Part shown: positions 1 through 13,234 of the stretch, piece by piece
Position numbering within the stretch: the stretch's first letter is position 1
Layout of the letters: each line of letters starts with the position of its first letter
From: Harmothoe impar
Lineage: Eukaryota > Annelida > Polychaeta > Phyllodocida > Polynoidae
Length of the DNA: 64,000 nucleotides
Direction: 5' to 3'
Assembly (NCBI GenBank): GCA_947462335.1
Contig: OX381705.1
Location: 2,232,001 to 2,296,000, forward strand
Translations under genes and position numbers: made by a program
Notes under the pieces: model-generated
What the model was told of the DNA's origin: nothing
Databases searched by the model: none
The model's input: only the letters and a program-made list of their open reading frames with translations

Positions 1-1980
1 TCTTGTTTTAGTAGAAAACAAAGAAGAACTATGGCAAACCTTATTGCATTTGTAGTCATTCTTGGTATATTAGAAAACCGGATTTTGAGTTTACATTTAT
101 GTACTTGACAGTCATACTTCAAAAACTTTGTCTACAACTTTTCTGAAATGTCACCATTTCTTGCTGCATTGGATTTTTAGTAATTAGAGATTAAGAAGTC
201 TTTCATGTGGAATGAAGATAGTGGAAGATGGTTTACATGAATAAGCCCTTTCAACTTTGCAACTATGATTATGTTCATGCGGTTAATTAGAAAAGCTTCA
301 ATCTATCTCAGAACTAATTTACAGATTTAGGATTAAACAGCTTGGTTTGTAAAGTCTGAGTAATCTGAGTCTCTAATAATTAATCTGAAATCCCTAATTA
401 ATGTGAGCTTCTGTTGTAGGAGGCAACAGCATGTTGTTAAATTGCTGTAGGTGTAATCAAGCAGCCAATCCCAATTATCTCATCAGACATCATATAGATT
501 AATGTATACATAGAGTCATTAGAGCAGAGCTTTACTTCAACTGAGTTATTAATTACACAGTAGATAACAAATGTAATACAGGTGCAATCAGGCTTCTAAT
601 AATCTAATAGGACTCTGTGATTTCTCCAAGCTGCAATATCCAATTATAGAAGTTGTCCACTCATAGCATGTACGCGGAATACCAGATCCCATTTAGACTT
701 ATCTGCCTTCATATGGTCAGAGCTTAATACAGGCCTTATCATATTCTTAAAACAACCCTGCATTGACTTTATAAAACAAACGGAGGTGCATCCTTAGCAC
801 AAATACGATCAGCACCTTCATGTAGAAAACTCAGAAATAAAAATAAATGTTTTAAAAAAAATAAAAAGCTTTTAATTCTGGGTTTAATAGTCATTCTAAA
901 AATTTCAAAAAACTCAGATAACGATGTAAAGGCTGATTCTTGAGTTTGAGCTTGACAAGTTGTTATTCTGCTATCTCATTAAACATAAAAGTATGACCGA
1001 TTACATGCATATGTTTCTAAATAACAACAGAAAAGGTTGATACATGGATATGAATACATTTTGAAATACAGGATTGGATACAGCGCCTCCATTGCATGTT
1101 TGGTTTATGAAAGATTGGGATGCTATTAATCATGGTGATATTACTTATGGGGGTGGGGTTGTGACTGATATTCCTAGTAGTTTATTACAGGGATATCATA
1201 TCATTACCTCGGTGTTAGAGTTAGATACCTGAGCTTACCAGCAATCTGGTTAACACGCACCAGGGTAAGTTAACATAGCAGACAAATTCATGAAACTAAA
1301 GTAACACGGAGACATTTATTAAGCTAAAATAACAGAGAGAAATCTCTCAGGATGACAATAATTTCCCATGAGAGGAAATGCACTAGCCACTGCCTCAAGG
1401 AGCACGGCTAATTAAATGGAGCAGCAGCAAGTTTTAACAAAAATAATGTCAAGTCCATCATATAACAGAGACCAGGTCACTCCAAATGAATTTGTCAGAA
1501 GGCTTTAACAAAGATCAGATCTCGGATAATTGACACTATGTGAGACTTTTTATCATCTTACAGAAATGCAATTTGAGATAAGTTCCAATTTTGAGAATAG
1601 TTTTAACCCTTTCGAATATTTCACTGTGTTGTATTTAGTACGATTATAATGGCAAGCAAGGGCTTTAAAAAGAGTTGAAGAACCTCAAAATGAGCCAAAT
1701 CGTTCAAAATATAGTGAGTACTTTTTGGTAAAGTTAGCGTCATGAAACTAGGGACCAGAGCAACAATGAAATACCATCCGTCTTCGCATTAAAAGACTAG
1801 GTTAAGGTTTGTAGCATCCTTCCAGGAGTTACTCAATGAGTCAGTATGATGCTAGTCCCAGTACCTGTGTGAAGGGTTAGTAAAGGATCAGGCCCACATT
1901 TAGTCCACATCCCAAATATCCCATTATGTAGATTCTTCAGTCATAACACCTCCAAACCTGTACAACTAAGGCTTTATCTT
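1..1980. other. AT-rich DNA without a recognisable gene
   Basis: No open frame with protein-like composition is visible on either strand, and there is no clear repeat array. The first 180 bases resemble the right half of the small inverted-repeat element at 29606-29878: both carry an ACTTTTCTGAAA-type stretch followed by TTGCTGCATTGG. They therefore look like the edge of another, diverged copy of that family. The rest is unassigned. Confidence 0.5.
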
Positions 1981-2469
1981 ATGAGATTGTAACAATTGAA
2001 AAGTTTTTGACCGGTGTAGTCTTTGACCGGTGTAGTCTTTGACCGGGTGTAGTCTTTGACCAGGCGATGTTAAAATGGCAGAAATAAGGCCTATATAATA
2101 AGAAAAACGGGGAAATAATGCACCCAAATGTTGATACACGTTTATAGTAAACAGAAGTCAATTTTGTTGTATATATATATATATATGTATAAATACTGAG
2201 CATACTAGTAGAGCATAATATTATTTCCCTCTGTCCGGTCAAAGACGTCACTATATATAAATATAAACAGCTGCACTGTGCAAAGTAATTTGCAATAAGA
2301 TTGGCACAAACTATTTTACATTGTACAGATATATAAAATATTTTTAAAACAATAAAAAAGAATAAAAATGTTATTCTAAAGCTGCCTGGTCAAAGACTAC
2401 ACCCGGTCAAAGACTACACCGGTCAAAGACTACACCCGGTCAAAGATGTTTCAATTGTTACAATCTCAT
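1981..2469. mobile_element. Small non-coding TIR element (MITE)
   Basis: The outermost 21 bases (1981-2001) are the exact reverse complement of 2449-2469; the left end begins ATGAGATTGTAACAATTG. Just inside each end lie three or four copies of a 15-17-base word, GACCGGTGTAGTCTTT on the left and its complement on the right, so the inverted repeat is itself built of short direct repeats. The centre is AT-rich with a TA run near 2170. The 90-aa open frame across the left half is a by-product of these repeats. A relative with the same GGTCAAAG words lies at 31053-31252. No transposase is present and the superfamily is not assigned. Confidence 0.75.
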
Positions 2470-3260
2470 GAGACACAGCCCTAAGTGAGCGTCATTGTCG
2501 CCAAAAGTACTATCACCTGAAAGCCAGACAGTGTCTGACTATCGGGTGAAGGTGCTTTTGGAGACAGTGAGGCATCTGGACATCCAGTCCCCAGATGAAG
2601 CACTGTGATTGCAGCAGGTCTGAAGCTCTCCCCATGGGGCATTTGGGTTGCTGCAGCTGGCTTGGGGAAGACCATTACTGCAAATTAAGTGACAAACTTT
2701 ATGGTTATCTTGAATTCTGAAAATGTCTTATTTATGAAACAAATAATAAGAATGCATTTAAATGAACAAACCCTTATGGACTGAATCCTCATTAGGCATA
2801 CTTCTCCAATTGTATTGTGTCATAGTAGAGGCATATTGCAAATGATAACCAATCAAAAATCAAAAATCAAAAATCTCCACCTATAACAGTTGACATTTAT
2901 GGTATATATATTTATATATATATATTATATATAGGAAAATATGCTCTGTGTGTGAAAGACGACATAACATATATGAGCTCTATTAGTGTCCGGTATCAGT
3001 ACACAGTATCTCTATACACAAGCTACAATATGTTTACTGTCATCCCGACAACTGTACAAGTTATTCTGTCAGGGATACAATGGTAGAACAATCATCCAAT
3101 ATGTCAAAGCCAACAGAATACATGGCTCTAAATGTCATCAATTTAGACAACTAGACAAGAAACAATATGTCAGATGCTGCTGATTTCTCACAGTCCCTAC
3201 CCACACGAGGAGCCTAATGTAAAGCTGTCTCTGATTGGCTGATGGAATGCACCCGGTCCA
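2470..3260. repeat. Diverged remnant of the 7-kb duplicated segment
   Basis: Two stretches recall the tandem units further right. Bases 2480-2640 resemble 42030-42220 and 50590-50780, with matching words around AAAGCACTGAGATTG and CTCTCCCCA. Bases 3090-3245 resemble 43590-43740, sharing AATGTAAAGCTGTCTCTGAT. The divergence is much greater than between copies A and B, so this is an older or separate copy. A run of TA dinucleotides lies near 2900-2935. No gene is visible. Confidence 0.5.
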
Positions 3261-3339
3261 ACCATATCCTCTCAATAGAGCATTGAGTGATTAACGCCGT
3301 AGGCGCTCAGTAGGTATTGAGAGGACAAGGCACATATCC

Positions 3340-3840
3340 AGTGTGACTGCTCAATGCCCCTGTCTGCTCAAAGCTATATCCAAACACCGCATAAATGGTA
3401 CCCTGTCCACTCAATGCCCCTGTCTGCTCAATGCTATATCCAAACATCACATATGGTACCCTGTCCACTCAATGCCCTTGTCTGCTCAATGCTATATCCA
3501 AACATCACATATGGTACCCTGTCCACTCAATGCCCCTGTCTGCTCAATGCTATATCCAGACATCTCATCCCATCCCTGTCCGCACAATGCCTCTGTCTGC
3601 TCAATGCTATAGCCGTAACCAAACATCACATACGGTACCTTGTCCGCTCAATACCCCTGTCTGCTCAATGCTATAGCCGTAACCAAACATCACATACGGT
3701 ACCTTGTCCGCTCAATACCCCTGTCTGCTCAATGCTATACCCGTATCCAAACATCACATACGGTACCTTGTCCACTCGATGCCCCTGTCTGCTCAATGCT
3801 ATACCAAAACATCCCATCTAGCACCTTGTCTGCTCAATGC
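3340..3840. repeat. 58-bp minisatellite, about 8 units
   Basis: The unit contains TCAATGCCCCTGTCTGCTCA, then a CTATATCCAAACATCACAT-type stretch, then GGTACC. Starts at 3411 and 3469 give a 58-bp period, with some units lengthened by a few bases near 3610 and 3680. Since 58 is not a multiple of three and the array is poor in stops, three overlapping frames appear open. That is a property of the repeat and not evidence for a protein. Confidence 0.85.
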
Positions 3841-5299
3841 CTCTGACTGCCCAACGCTATATCAAAACATATACTCTCTTGCAATGCCCTTGATTGCCCA
3901 AAACATCCTACTATACTCACTGTACTGAAATCTATCGGGTAATTGCAATAACCCGATCTATGATGACTGATGGAGATTGTGTCTAAACTAAATGGGTTGA
4001 TTACTCTGAATATATACAGGGATTTGGAGGCTGTACAGTTGTGTATTTATATTTTGTGTCATACCTGCTCAGGTGGACCTGCAGTTGAATGATGAATACT
4101 CTCAAACAACTGTGAGGAGTGATATTAGAATCGAAAGGACTAGGGTAATTATAATGGTCTAGAAAAACAAGTAGTGGGGTAATTGCAGAGGAAATAATAG
4201 GGTAATTGTACTTTTCATGAAGAGCATATCTGACCTGCATCATCTATAAATGAGTAGTGAGGGCACTTACATGGTATCAATTCCAGCGTATAACCCGCAT
4301 CTCGCGTATAACCGTACCCCTAACTCAGGAAAATCCTATAACCCGTTTCTGGATCTGAAAATTTCAATTTTAGTACTGTTCTATAATGATAAAAACCCTT
4401 GTATAACCCGCACCCAATATAGGCATGTTTGGTATCAAATGAAAGCTGAGTTTGGTTCGCTTACAACCCGCGGGTAGTACGCGGGAATTGAGCAATACAG
4501 AGTATGTAATATAAGGGCTAAAAAAACACCTCTAAATCATAGTGATTGTATAGGTATAAGAACATAACTTTGTTACCGGGACCCTGGGCCATGTACTAGG
4601 GTATTTGTAAAATCTTTGGTCCATGTGATGCACTAGGGCAATTGCAAATATTAAGTAGATATAGCAGAAAAATTACATTTATGACAACACAGGTCTCAGT
4701 ATCATACACTGAAAACCCAGTCCAATTGGAAGATTGTCACTGCAGACGGCTTTTAGGGTCGTCATGCCTTGATGACGACACAAGGTAGTCATGTTGACAA
4801 CCTAAAGTTGTCATACTTATATCACTATAGGGCATTACTATACACTGTTGTATACATTGTATGGATGGTTCTGACCAATAGCAATGTTAATCCCATGCAT
4901 AAATGCAAGTTTGCTCATTTATATAGTCTCTATAGTCGACCGTGGTTGTGTCAAACCAGACCAGGACAGTTTTATGATTTGGCCGTCAGAATCGGCAACT
5001 GTTTGCCCTCAGAATCGCCAATAGTTTTCCCACAGAATCTGTAATAATCTGCTCTAATATAGGAGGCCATGGGGGGTGGGGGGGGGGGGGGGGTTGGTAG
5101 GCTGACCTTTTTTCCAAGGTCACTACCATGAATCAAAACTAAATATGGCCCATGTGTGACATACCTTATGGACGGCCCGTAATGTAAGGGCTCATAAACG
5201 TAAAGTTTGCGCCACTGTTGCTAGGCTACCAGAATTGTCTACTCTAGGCCGCCAAGACCCTGACCCCTTTCCCACGGTTCATGGACGCCTATGGCAAGC

Positions 5300-5480
5300 C
5301 ATTTGTTCACACTTGATATCGATGTTTTAAACTTTGATATCAGAGTTTATAAGTTCGATATCAGAGTGTATATAAGTTCAATATCAGAGTGTATAAGTTC
5401 AATATCAGAGTTTCTAACTTGAATATTGGAGTTTCTAACTCTAATATGTAAGTTATAAACTCCAATATCGGGGTGAACAT
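5300..5480. repeat. Short direct and inverted repeats around GATATCAGAGT
   Basis: A 20-24-base word (TAAGTTCAATATCAGAGTGT and variants) recurs about five times and then appears in partly inverted form near 5455-5475 (AACTCCAATATCGGGG). It is a local AT-rich array inside the 6.5-kb element, with no coding potential. Confidence 0.6.
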
Positions 5481-7409
5481 ATAGCTTGCAATAGACGCCA
5501 CTTGACAGGGAGTAGCCTTGTCTTATTTTATCCATCCATTTATCTATTCAGGGGGTCGATTGGCGTGTTGATTAGAGGTAAAGAGAGTGAATCAGATGTT
5601 AAGTGATAGACTACACAGGATGTAAATAAAGTGACAGAGATACAGAGAACGATAGAGATCTCAGAGATAGAGACAGCTGAGAGCTCCTAACTATTCCCCT
5701 ACAGCGCAAAATGGCCAATGAGTCGCTATTCCAGCTAGATAGCAGAAACATATTGACATTTGATATGCACAACATTTTGAGAATTCCTTTATCCTAATTA
5801 GGTATTTTCTCTCATGCTATATATTGTTGTCTTATTCATAATTTGTCTGGAGTGATGTCACACGGACACTGACAACCCCAATCAGGGTAGGAGTGTCATC
5901 GATACCACCAGAATCAATACATCGACATTTCTAGATTTCCGATCATCGTATCGACAAAGGCATTATATCGATACATTATTTCTATTACAGATAGCCTCAT
6001 GATTAACCTTTCTAAAACTGTAAAAATTGTGGAAATATTCCATCTAGAACTTGCTTTTTAATCTTTTTGAAAATGGTTGATTCTGTATGCCTAAAATATT
6101 AACTAGGGGAAGATACTCTTTTTTCAAGTAGATATTTACTGTTTTTGCAATATCAAAATAAATCAATATAATCGAAAAATCGAGACCAAAATAGTGATAA
6201 TCGAAATCGGAATAAATTGGATGTCAATGACACTCCTAAATCAGGGTAGTCGACCTTTGGTGAAGATCAAGAGTGAGACTTCTGTGAAATCGGCCTAGAT
6301 CTATAGGCCTACTGCCTTCTGTGTAAGGGCCGAGTTATCTTTTTGATGTACTAGCTGGGGGGGGGGCTTTCCTGGCTATAGCATGTATGATCTACAAAAA
6401 GTGACTTTTCTACAATTAGCCCTACATTTTTGCGACTTTTCGACCTACCCAGCAAATTTGCGTTATACAAGCGTGAACATGCATGAGTATGCGTAAAGGA
6501 AATTTGCGTTCTAACGAAGTGTGTGATGATGCGTTGGCTTTGCGCAAGTTGACGCAGCACCCCCGCATCCCCACTCAACTGACGCAAACAATGAGTCAGG
6601 TTTGCGTGGGGATGCGTGAGATGAGAGTATTCTAACGCAGGTCTCACTCATCCCCACTCAAATATAGAATTGAGACAGATCTTCTCTGATTGGTCAAGTT
6701 TTCAAGTTTCAAATCTCTTTGTTCAGAGAAGTGGCAGTTAGCACAAGGAGGTACTGGAGGAAGGATGTGTGTATGGTAAGCAGTTGCATGTTTCCTTTCT
6801 AGCTCAGCTTAAAACATATTCTATTATCATAAACTGTCTGTACCTAACAATGTAACATCTTACATACCCAGCCTACTGGTAGGTTATGACCAAGTGTTCT
6901 CATTGAGATATTAATAAGGGAACAGCAATTTGTGCACATGTACATGTAGGGTGTACATATATGTATAGTTTACTGTTTGAACCCATCTCAGGACTGATCT
7001 CTTTCCAGATACACAAAGCTACTACTACATTGGAACCGTGGTCTCAAGGAACAAGAGTATTTCAATTGATGTTAATAAAGATGAACGTATAAAAAGAACA
7101 AGGGAGGAAATGGTATATCTACCTCCCACTAATACTAATTCCCCTCCCCCTCACAAGCCCCCCCCCCCCCCCCCCCCCTTCCCACCAAGCAGGTCATGTG
7201 ACTAACGCATACAAGCAAACTGCGTCAACTTGAGACCATCTGCGTCTAACGCATTGCGTCAGTTTGAGTGGGTTTGCGATTAACTATTCTTCACCTCTAT
7301 TCTCCGCCACCATGTCTACACATCCGCAACCATGTCCACACGTCCACCACCGTGTCCACACGTCCACCATCAACTCTACACGCCCACATCAACATACGGA
7401 CCCCTTTAA

Positions 7410-7710
7410 GGGCCCTTAAAGGAGAAATGTATGCCGTATGCTGCATATGGAGTACTTTTTTTGAATTTATGCTGCTCAAATACCTCAGGAATTGAGAGGT
7501 TATATACGGACCATATACGGAAAATATTTCCAGTATCCAATGAGGAAAAACACTTTTTTTCCGTATGTGCATACGGAATCCAGTATGCGCATATGGAGAA
7601 CCGTATTGGTGACATAATTCCCATATAGGATGAGGAAAAACACTTTTTCCCCATATGTAGCATATGGACCCCTGTATGCAGCATACAGGGCCAAATACCA
7701 ATGAGGAACA
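7410..7710. repeat. Cluster of TATACGGA / CCGTATG words
   Basis: The hexamer-like words CGTATG, CATACGG and TATACGGA recur in both orientations roughly every 15-40 bases, and GAGGAAAAACACTTTTT occurs twice (7541 and 7632). The 171-aa minus-strand frame over this stretch consists of repeats of these words and has no domain character. This looks like an internal repeat of the 6.5-kb element. Confidence 0.5.
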
Positions 7711-9777
7711 ATGCCCTCCTGGTACTGGTTTTACTAAAACTTTTTTCAAAGTTTTTCGATTTTTGCCATAAATGTAGCTCAAATCATATTGAAATTGAGG
7801 GAAATCATCCAAGTTGAGCTGCCAAGCATTTCTGAAATATTGGCTGTATCTACAAATGGATTAAGATATGCTGAGATACCATGCGATAGACTCCTGTCAG
7901 AAGAAATCATGGAATTCTACCAATTTTTTGGCAAACCACAGGGAGTCAAAAATCGGCGAAAATCGGCGAGTAACTCGCATAAATGCGTATATACATACGG
8001 GTCCTGTACTGTAAACTCGAATAATACGTGTACGTTTAAGGAAGGGTTAAACTGGCAAAAACTATACCCTTATTAGTGGGTATCCACCTAAAATGTGGAC
8101 AAATTCACAAACACCCCTTTTCAGAGGGATTTTTGGATGCTCTGATTAGATATTTTTGCAAAATTGTTTATCTCCATTTGCCCAAAAATAGCTTAAAAAT
8201 CACCCCTATATTGGCCCCGAAACAAACACTTTCCCGCTTCTTTGTGTAAGCATGTAGTTACTATAGAATATATAGGGAGTGCCCCCCCCCCCCCCGAACA
8301 AGCCACCGTCCAAGCAAGGGACATGCCTTGCTCACCAGCTAGAGGACTCTAACCAGATAGTAATCTTAACCAGGCACTAAGTTCTGTGTTTTTAATGCCC
8401 CCCAAAAATAGTGGACTGTATTGACCCGCAGCATTGAGTTTTTCCAGTCCCCCCCTCCCCGGCCCATTCTATAGGCCTATCCACCAAGCCTCCCGGCCCA
8501 CCCCATCCCAAGAGGACATTAAATGACTCTGTTCTTTAAGGGGGAAATATTTCACCTGTATTCAACCAAAAACCCTCTTTTTTGTGGGGGGGGGGATTGG
8601 GAAGCCGACTGAGAAAATTGACCATGTCCCCAGAGCACTCCCTTATCGACCTTATCGACACATTTTTTTAAGCCGACCGCCACCCAGCCTAGGCTGAAGG
8701 TGCTTGTACTACTAAATAAACGTTGACCACATATATAAGCCAAATTCCACAAAATAGGCAGACGACGTTGACCTGTAGTACCCCTACGTATCAAATCTCA
8801 CCCCCCCCCCCCCCAATGGAGAGGAGGGGCGGGGGGGGGGACTGTAGCCTATGCATTATAAGTAGCTCTATTCTAGGCCTATTAATATTAGGCAACTTCT
8901 GCACAAGACCCCCCCCCCTACACCCTATATAGGCCTAAGTGGATTTTAAGCTATTCTTACAAAAAGACCTACCTGGTACTCGTGCAAACTCTTATAGCCT
9001 GTCTTATAGGCCTACCTACAAACCAATTCCAGCCCAATAGGGGGTGGAAGGGCAACCCATTTTGACCAACCCCAAACCTTCAAACATTAACCTCTGCCAT
9101 CCCTTTGGTAGAACCAACCCCCCCCCCCCCCCCCTTGCATGTGTCATTTACAATACGACCGCCTCCATCTACTTTGGATACCCCACTAGACACCCCATCG
9201 GATTTGATATCCTATATAGGCCCTTGCCATCGCAAAATGATATCTTTAGTGCAGACATAAAGCACGACGTACAGACAGACAGATATCATGCCGACCCTGT
9301 CTGTAGCTTATGGGGAAACGGCACCTAAGTTGAGAAGATTAAGGGTCTTTTGTTATATTATACTACTCGTCATGTTTTAAAAGATATCACATGATACAGG
9401 AGAGATCTGGCTACTTGTTACGTATACGGCAACATCTCATCCATAGTGTTGCATTATTATAGACATACACGTCATGATACTGATCTCCCACCAGTAAGAT
9501 GACGTTGCGGTGAGTCAGGTCTATTAATAGAACACTGCAAACTCGTCAACAAGTGGCGTGGGAACTGGGTCTTGGGAACAGCCTTCACTTTCCCTCTCCC
9601 ACATTGAGCAGCCAAAGGCATTGAGTGGACAGGGCATCCACCATAGGATGCTTGGAAATTATATCATTGAGCAGACAGGGGCATTGAGCAGTCACACTGG
9701 ATATGTGCCTTGTCCTCTCAATACCTACTGAGCGCCTACGGCGTTAATCACTCAATGCTCTATTGAGAGGATATGGT

Positions 9778-10064
9778 AGGATCGACTGTTCAGACAGGGT
9801 ACAGAAATAGATATACTGTCTTAGAAACGCTTCAGTAACACACTGCAAAAGAGATATCCTGAATGTTTATCACTGTCGACGGAGTAATTTGATTGTCTTT
9901 AAGAGGATTAGTAGAAAATATTTAGCACCTTTGACATTGCATTGATCCACTTTTATCTAGAAGCGGTGACCCAGCACATATTAGTCTCATTTTTTATCTA
10001 CAGTTAAGTTGAAGATATTCAGAATACCTGTGTAACTACATAAACGTCCTAGAAAATGGGAGGC
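9778..10064. other. Short host spacer without a gene
   Basis: This lies between the right end of the 6.5-kb element and the target duplication of element 1. I see no open frame, array or RNA-like structure in it. Confidence 0.5.
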
Positions 10065-10070
10065 AACCTA
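10065..10070. repeat. Left target-site duplication AACCTA of element 1
   Basis: The six bases directly outside the left TIR are repeated exactly outside the right TIR at 23031-23036. Six is the duplication length known for Polinton/Maverick integrases. Confidence 0.85.
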
Positions 10071-10470
10071 AGTAGTATTGTATGTATCGGAACGGGACTA
10101 TAGTTAAGTACTGTTTATTACTCAATCGACCTGCAGCCAATCAGAGGCCTCCATTTGGTCACGTGACCCCCTCATTTGCATAATTACGTAATAGGCTACG
10201 CCCCCTCATTTGCATAATTACGTAATAGGCCACGCCCCCTTGATCACCAGCCAATCAGAGGCCGCCATTTGGTCACGTGACCCCCTCATCTGCATAATAG
10301 GCCACGCCCCCTTGATCACGTGACCCCCTCATTTGCATAGTAGACTACACCCCTTTGATCACCAGCCAATCAGTGGCTTCCATTTGGTCAGGTGACTCCC
10401 TTTGCATAATAATGGATCACGTGACCCCCTCATTTGCATAATAGGACCACACCCCCTTGGTCACGTGACC
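10071..10470. repeat. Left TIR of element 1, built of regulatory-like repeats
   Basis: About 400 bp match the right TIR in inverted orientation. After the terminal 60 bases the repeat is a chain of similar units, each holding some of CCAATCAGAGGC, a CACGTG E-box inside GGTCACGTGACC, the octamer ATTTGCAT, ATTACGTAAT, and a GC-rich CCACGCCCCCTT word. The octamer is the classic Oct-factor site, CCAAT the NF-Y site and CACGTG a bHLH site. That these sites work here is inference. Reading outward, the terminal segment contains AATAAA (within GAGTAATAAACAG). Confidence 0.85.
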
Positions 10471-10612
10471 GGAAGCGCTCTTTATTTGGAAAATAGGCCA
10501 CACCCCCTTGGTCACGTGACCTGACCCCCTCCCTCATTTGCATAATATAGACAATAGACAGACCACGCTTCCCTTTTGGTCACATGACTTGGACTAGCCA
10601 ATGGGAGGCTTC

Positions 10613-10765
10613 TATAAGGGGGGAGGGGAGGGGAGGGGGGGAGGGGGGCACTTTAAGATGCATGGGGAGGGGAGGGGGGGGGGGAGGGGGGCACTATTTA
10701 TGGGGTGGGCGGGCACTTGGGGGGGAGGGGGGGCCTTTGGGGTCTGCTCGGGAGAAAAAAAAAAA
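10613..10765. repeat. G-rich module shared with the TIRs of element 2
   Basis: The sequence TATAAGGGGGGAGGGGAGG, followed by a GGGGCACTTTAAGATGCATGGGG-type stretch and more G runs, recurs in both TIRs of element 2 (53448-53620 and, inverted, 61775-61960). In element 1 I find it only on the left, so its right arm is shortened or has lost it. Such strings of G runs could form quadruplexes; that is inference. The two open frames across it are glycine-rich artefacts. Confidence 0.7.
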
Positions 10766-11049
10766 AATTATCTGATCTCTAGGGAATCGCTTCCTCTCTA
10801 GGGAGGGGGGTAGGGAGGAGGCGAGTCGGAGGTGACTGTAGAGGAGTTTTTCGGTGACTTGATGACTTTCAAACGACTGTGCTGATAGTTGATGAATTTG
10901 ACTTTTTGACTTGAATATTTCATGCGACTTTGTGACTTGTAAGCGAAAGCGAAAGCGACTTTGCGGCCTCAGGGGGGAGATCCTTCTACACCCCCACGGA
11001 GTAGAAAGGATCTCGGTTGATTGACTGTACTTTGACTTGTTGTTGTAAA

Positions 11050-11050
<1 letters not shown>

Positions 11051-11090
<40 letters not shown>
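11051..11090 (+). repeat. Poly(A) run of 40 bases
   Basis: Forty consecutive A lie between TTGTTGTAAAC and TCAATGAAT. No retrotransposon body is visible immediately upstream, so this may be a simple homopolymer rather than an insertion tail. Confidence 0.8.
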
Positions 11091-11093
<3 letters not shown>

Positions 11094-13039
11094 ATGAATA
11101 GAACGACCCCCTCATTGCTAACAAAGGAACGCCTTTTGAATTACACAAATGACCCTCTTTTTGTAGGGGTTAGCGGTAACTCGACTTGAATTAGAGTATT
11201 AGGGAGAGCAAAACGCGACTACACACCGTCTTAGACTGTCGTCTTACGGACCGGATAACAATAACCCTAGTTACCTCGGTTACTGTTGCTCAAGAGACGG
11301 CGATGGATCTGGTCACGTGGATACTGAAAGAAGGTCTACCTATAACCACCACGCTAGTTTGAACGCGGCGGGTATGAGTCATCATGGGGGCCCTTGACGG
11401 GTGGGTCCTCCCCATGCAGCCGTATGTCGAATTTAAGAAATGCCCATGTCACACGTCACTAAGGGAGAAAACGTTTTTTGAAAATATTTAGAACCCGAAT
11501 TTGAGCATTCTGGTACATTTTTAAGGACCCAGACACTGCAAAGCCGAGTACCATCCAAGAAAAAATGGCACTTTTCTGATGCACTCTTTGAACATTTTTT
11601 TTTTCCTCATGTCACTATGGTCCATGGCACATGTGGGACTCAAGAAATGCCACATGTCCCATGTCACTTAGATGTCCGTGCCCGTGTCGTCGTATCGAAT
11701 TTTGAGAAAATGCCCATGTCACCATATCGAATTTAGGGGTCTAGTGACATCAGCATGTCCGGCTATCCTCCACAAATTTAGCTCTAAAATGTTTACTTTT
11801 TTTTGGGGCTGATTTTTCATCATTTTTAAAAAACAATAGGTTGTTTGAAATGTTTGCTGTTGTAAATAGAAACAAAAACAAAACAAAGCGCATGGTAAGA
11901 TTATGTCACATTGCAAGTGGCGGGTCCGCTCGAGGCTTATTCAGCCTCTTCGTGGATCCGCGACTGCCAATGTGATCATATACTAATCACCGGCGTTTAC
12001 GGTATTATATACTAAGGTATGAGACAGGTCTTACAGAAAAGGTGTCTAAAGAGCCCTGTGACCTGATTGAAATGACGTCAGCGTCGTCTGCTCGTCAGTG
12101 CCCGGCTGTAGCCCGTAGGACATGTTATTCTGCTTTTCTGGATGTTTTGAAATATTTTGATTTAACTGTTAATACCTGATAACAAGCCTCTGAAGCAGAT
12201 TTTTGATCGAGCACCTGTTCTCTACTCTTCCATCGATTAGCTGCTTCAGCAAAAAAAAAATCGCGCGCGCGGTCTAGTCTATATGACGGAGTCGCTAAAG
12301 CTCTGTTTAGAGAGTGGAACTTGACCTTGAGTATAGACTCAGTACTAACTGAACGCCCCGCGGGGTCACCCCTCACGTGGGAATATGTACAAGCTCTGGT
12401 TCTTCACTTTATGGCTTGACTAAAACTGAGACGCGTCCATGATAAACTCTAGCCTTTTTTTTTCCTTTACTAGGATCGAGAGAGAGATTTTAAATGGGGC
12501 AGTTATCTAAATAGCGTGGAACTAAAATCAGGCTGCGGCAGATAGTATCTCTGCGCACCTCAAGACTCAACGTAACTTTCACTCTCCAGCAGAAGTTTAG
12601 TTGTGACTAATGATGGGCGGCGACCGTCGTGCACCGGCGGACATTGGAGAGTGTTGGAGAGCTGAACCTTACAGACATATAAATCAATCGCTTTGGTGGA
12701 AATATCTCGCCATAGATTGGAACCAAATACTTATCTAATGGAATCGTTATCAGTTTTCAGTTTTCTTGCCGTACAAAATTTATTTCCCACTCTTCACGTG
12801 GTGATAGCTGAAGGTCGCTCGTCGTAGGTACGTGTGACCGGAACACCCTTTTTGTTTTTGGCGCGGGTTGACATCAGATTTGTACCGTACTGTCGCGATT
12901 AAGAGCTCTGAGAGAGGGCTTTTCAATTCGGTGAAGTTCTTACTCAGGAGCTATATACAAGCTAGGCGCTGGCGCTTATTCAAAGTCGCGATTTTAGTGC
13001 TTGAGAAAAAACATTTGGAGGCTCTTATACTCCGGCGCT
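11091..13039. other. Element 1 interior without a recognisable gene
   Basis: Several words recur, for example ATGCCCATGTCAC and CGAATTTAGG between 11430 and 11740, but no frame on either strand has protein-like composition. The 83-aa minus-strand frames at 12125-12376 and 12951-13202 lack recognisable motifs, and I did not call them. The base composition is more GC-rich than the surrounding host DNA. Confidence 0.45.
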
Positions 13040-13047
13040 TATAAAAG
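13040..13047 (+). promoter_or_regulatory. TATA box upstream of the 117-aa gene
   Basis: A consensus TATAAAAG stands about 190 bases before the ATG at 13235, in an otherwise GC-rich stretch. If it is used, transcription would start near 13070 and leave a 5' leader of about 165 bases. Confidence 0.5.
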
Positions 13048-13234
13048 ACCGGCACGCTTTTCAACACTAGTTGCTTTATCGCGACCGTACGGTATGACTT
13101 CGGTGTCAAAAGATCCCAAACTCCAAATAAGGAAGTGAAACGACGTCGTCTGTCTACCTCGTGCGCGTCATAGCGTCGTCGAAAATAGTGTGACGTCAGC
13201 ATCTCTCAGGCGGCTAGGAAGTCAGTTCGACAAA

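Larger units (their letters stand above)
3261..9777. mobile_element. 6.5-kb non-coding TIR element
   Basis: Bases 3261-3371 are an almost exact reverse complement of 9667-9777. The left end starts ACCATATCCTCTCAATAG and the right end finishes CTATTGAGAGGATATGGT. On the left the repeat runs into a 58-bp minisatellite (3340-3840), and degenerate pieces of the same words lie just inside the right end (9603-9660). The interior has homopolymer G and C runs (about 5071-5093, 7160-7181, 8800), short local repeats, and no frame with recognisable protein motifs. I found no clean target duplication, so the outer limits are those of the inverted repeat. The superfamily is unknown and the element is probably non-autonomous. 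Confidence 0.7.

Noticed and set aside
3343..3928. Five overlapping open frames (68-155 aa) rich in CPLNAPVCSM-type repeats
   Set aside because: The 58-bp unit shifts frame each copy, so several frames stay open by repetition. No constraint on one frame is visible.
7297..7812. 171-aa minus-strand frame
   Set aside because: Made of reiterated CCGTATG-type words; no domain, start context or conserved copy.
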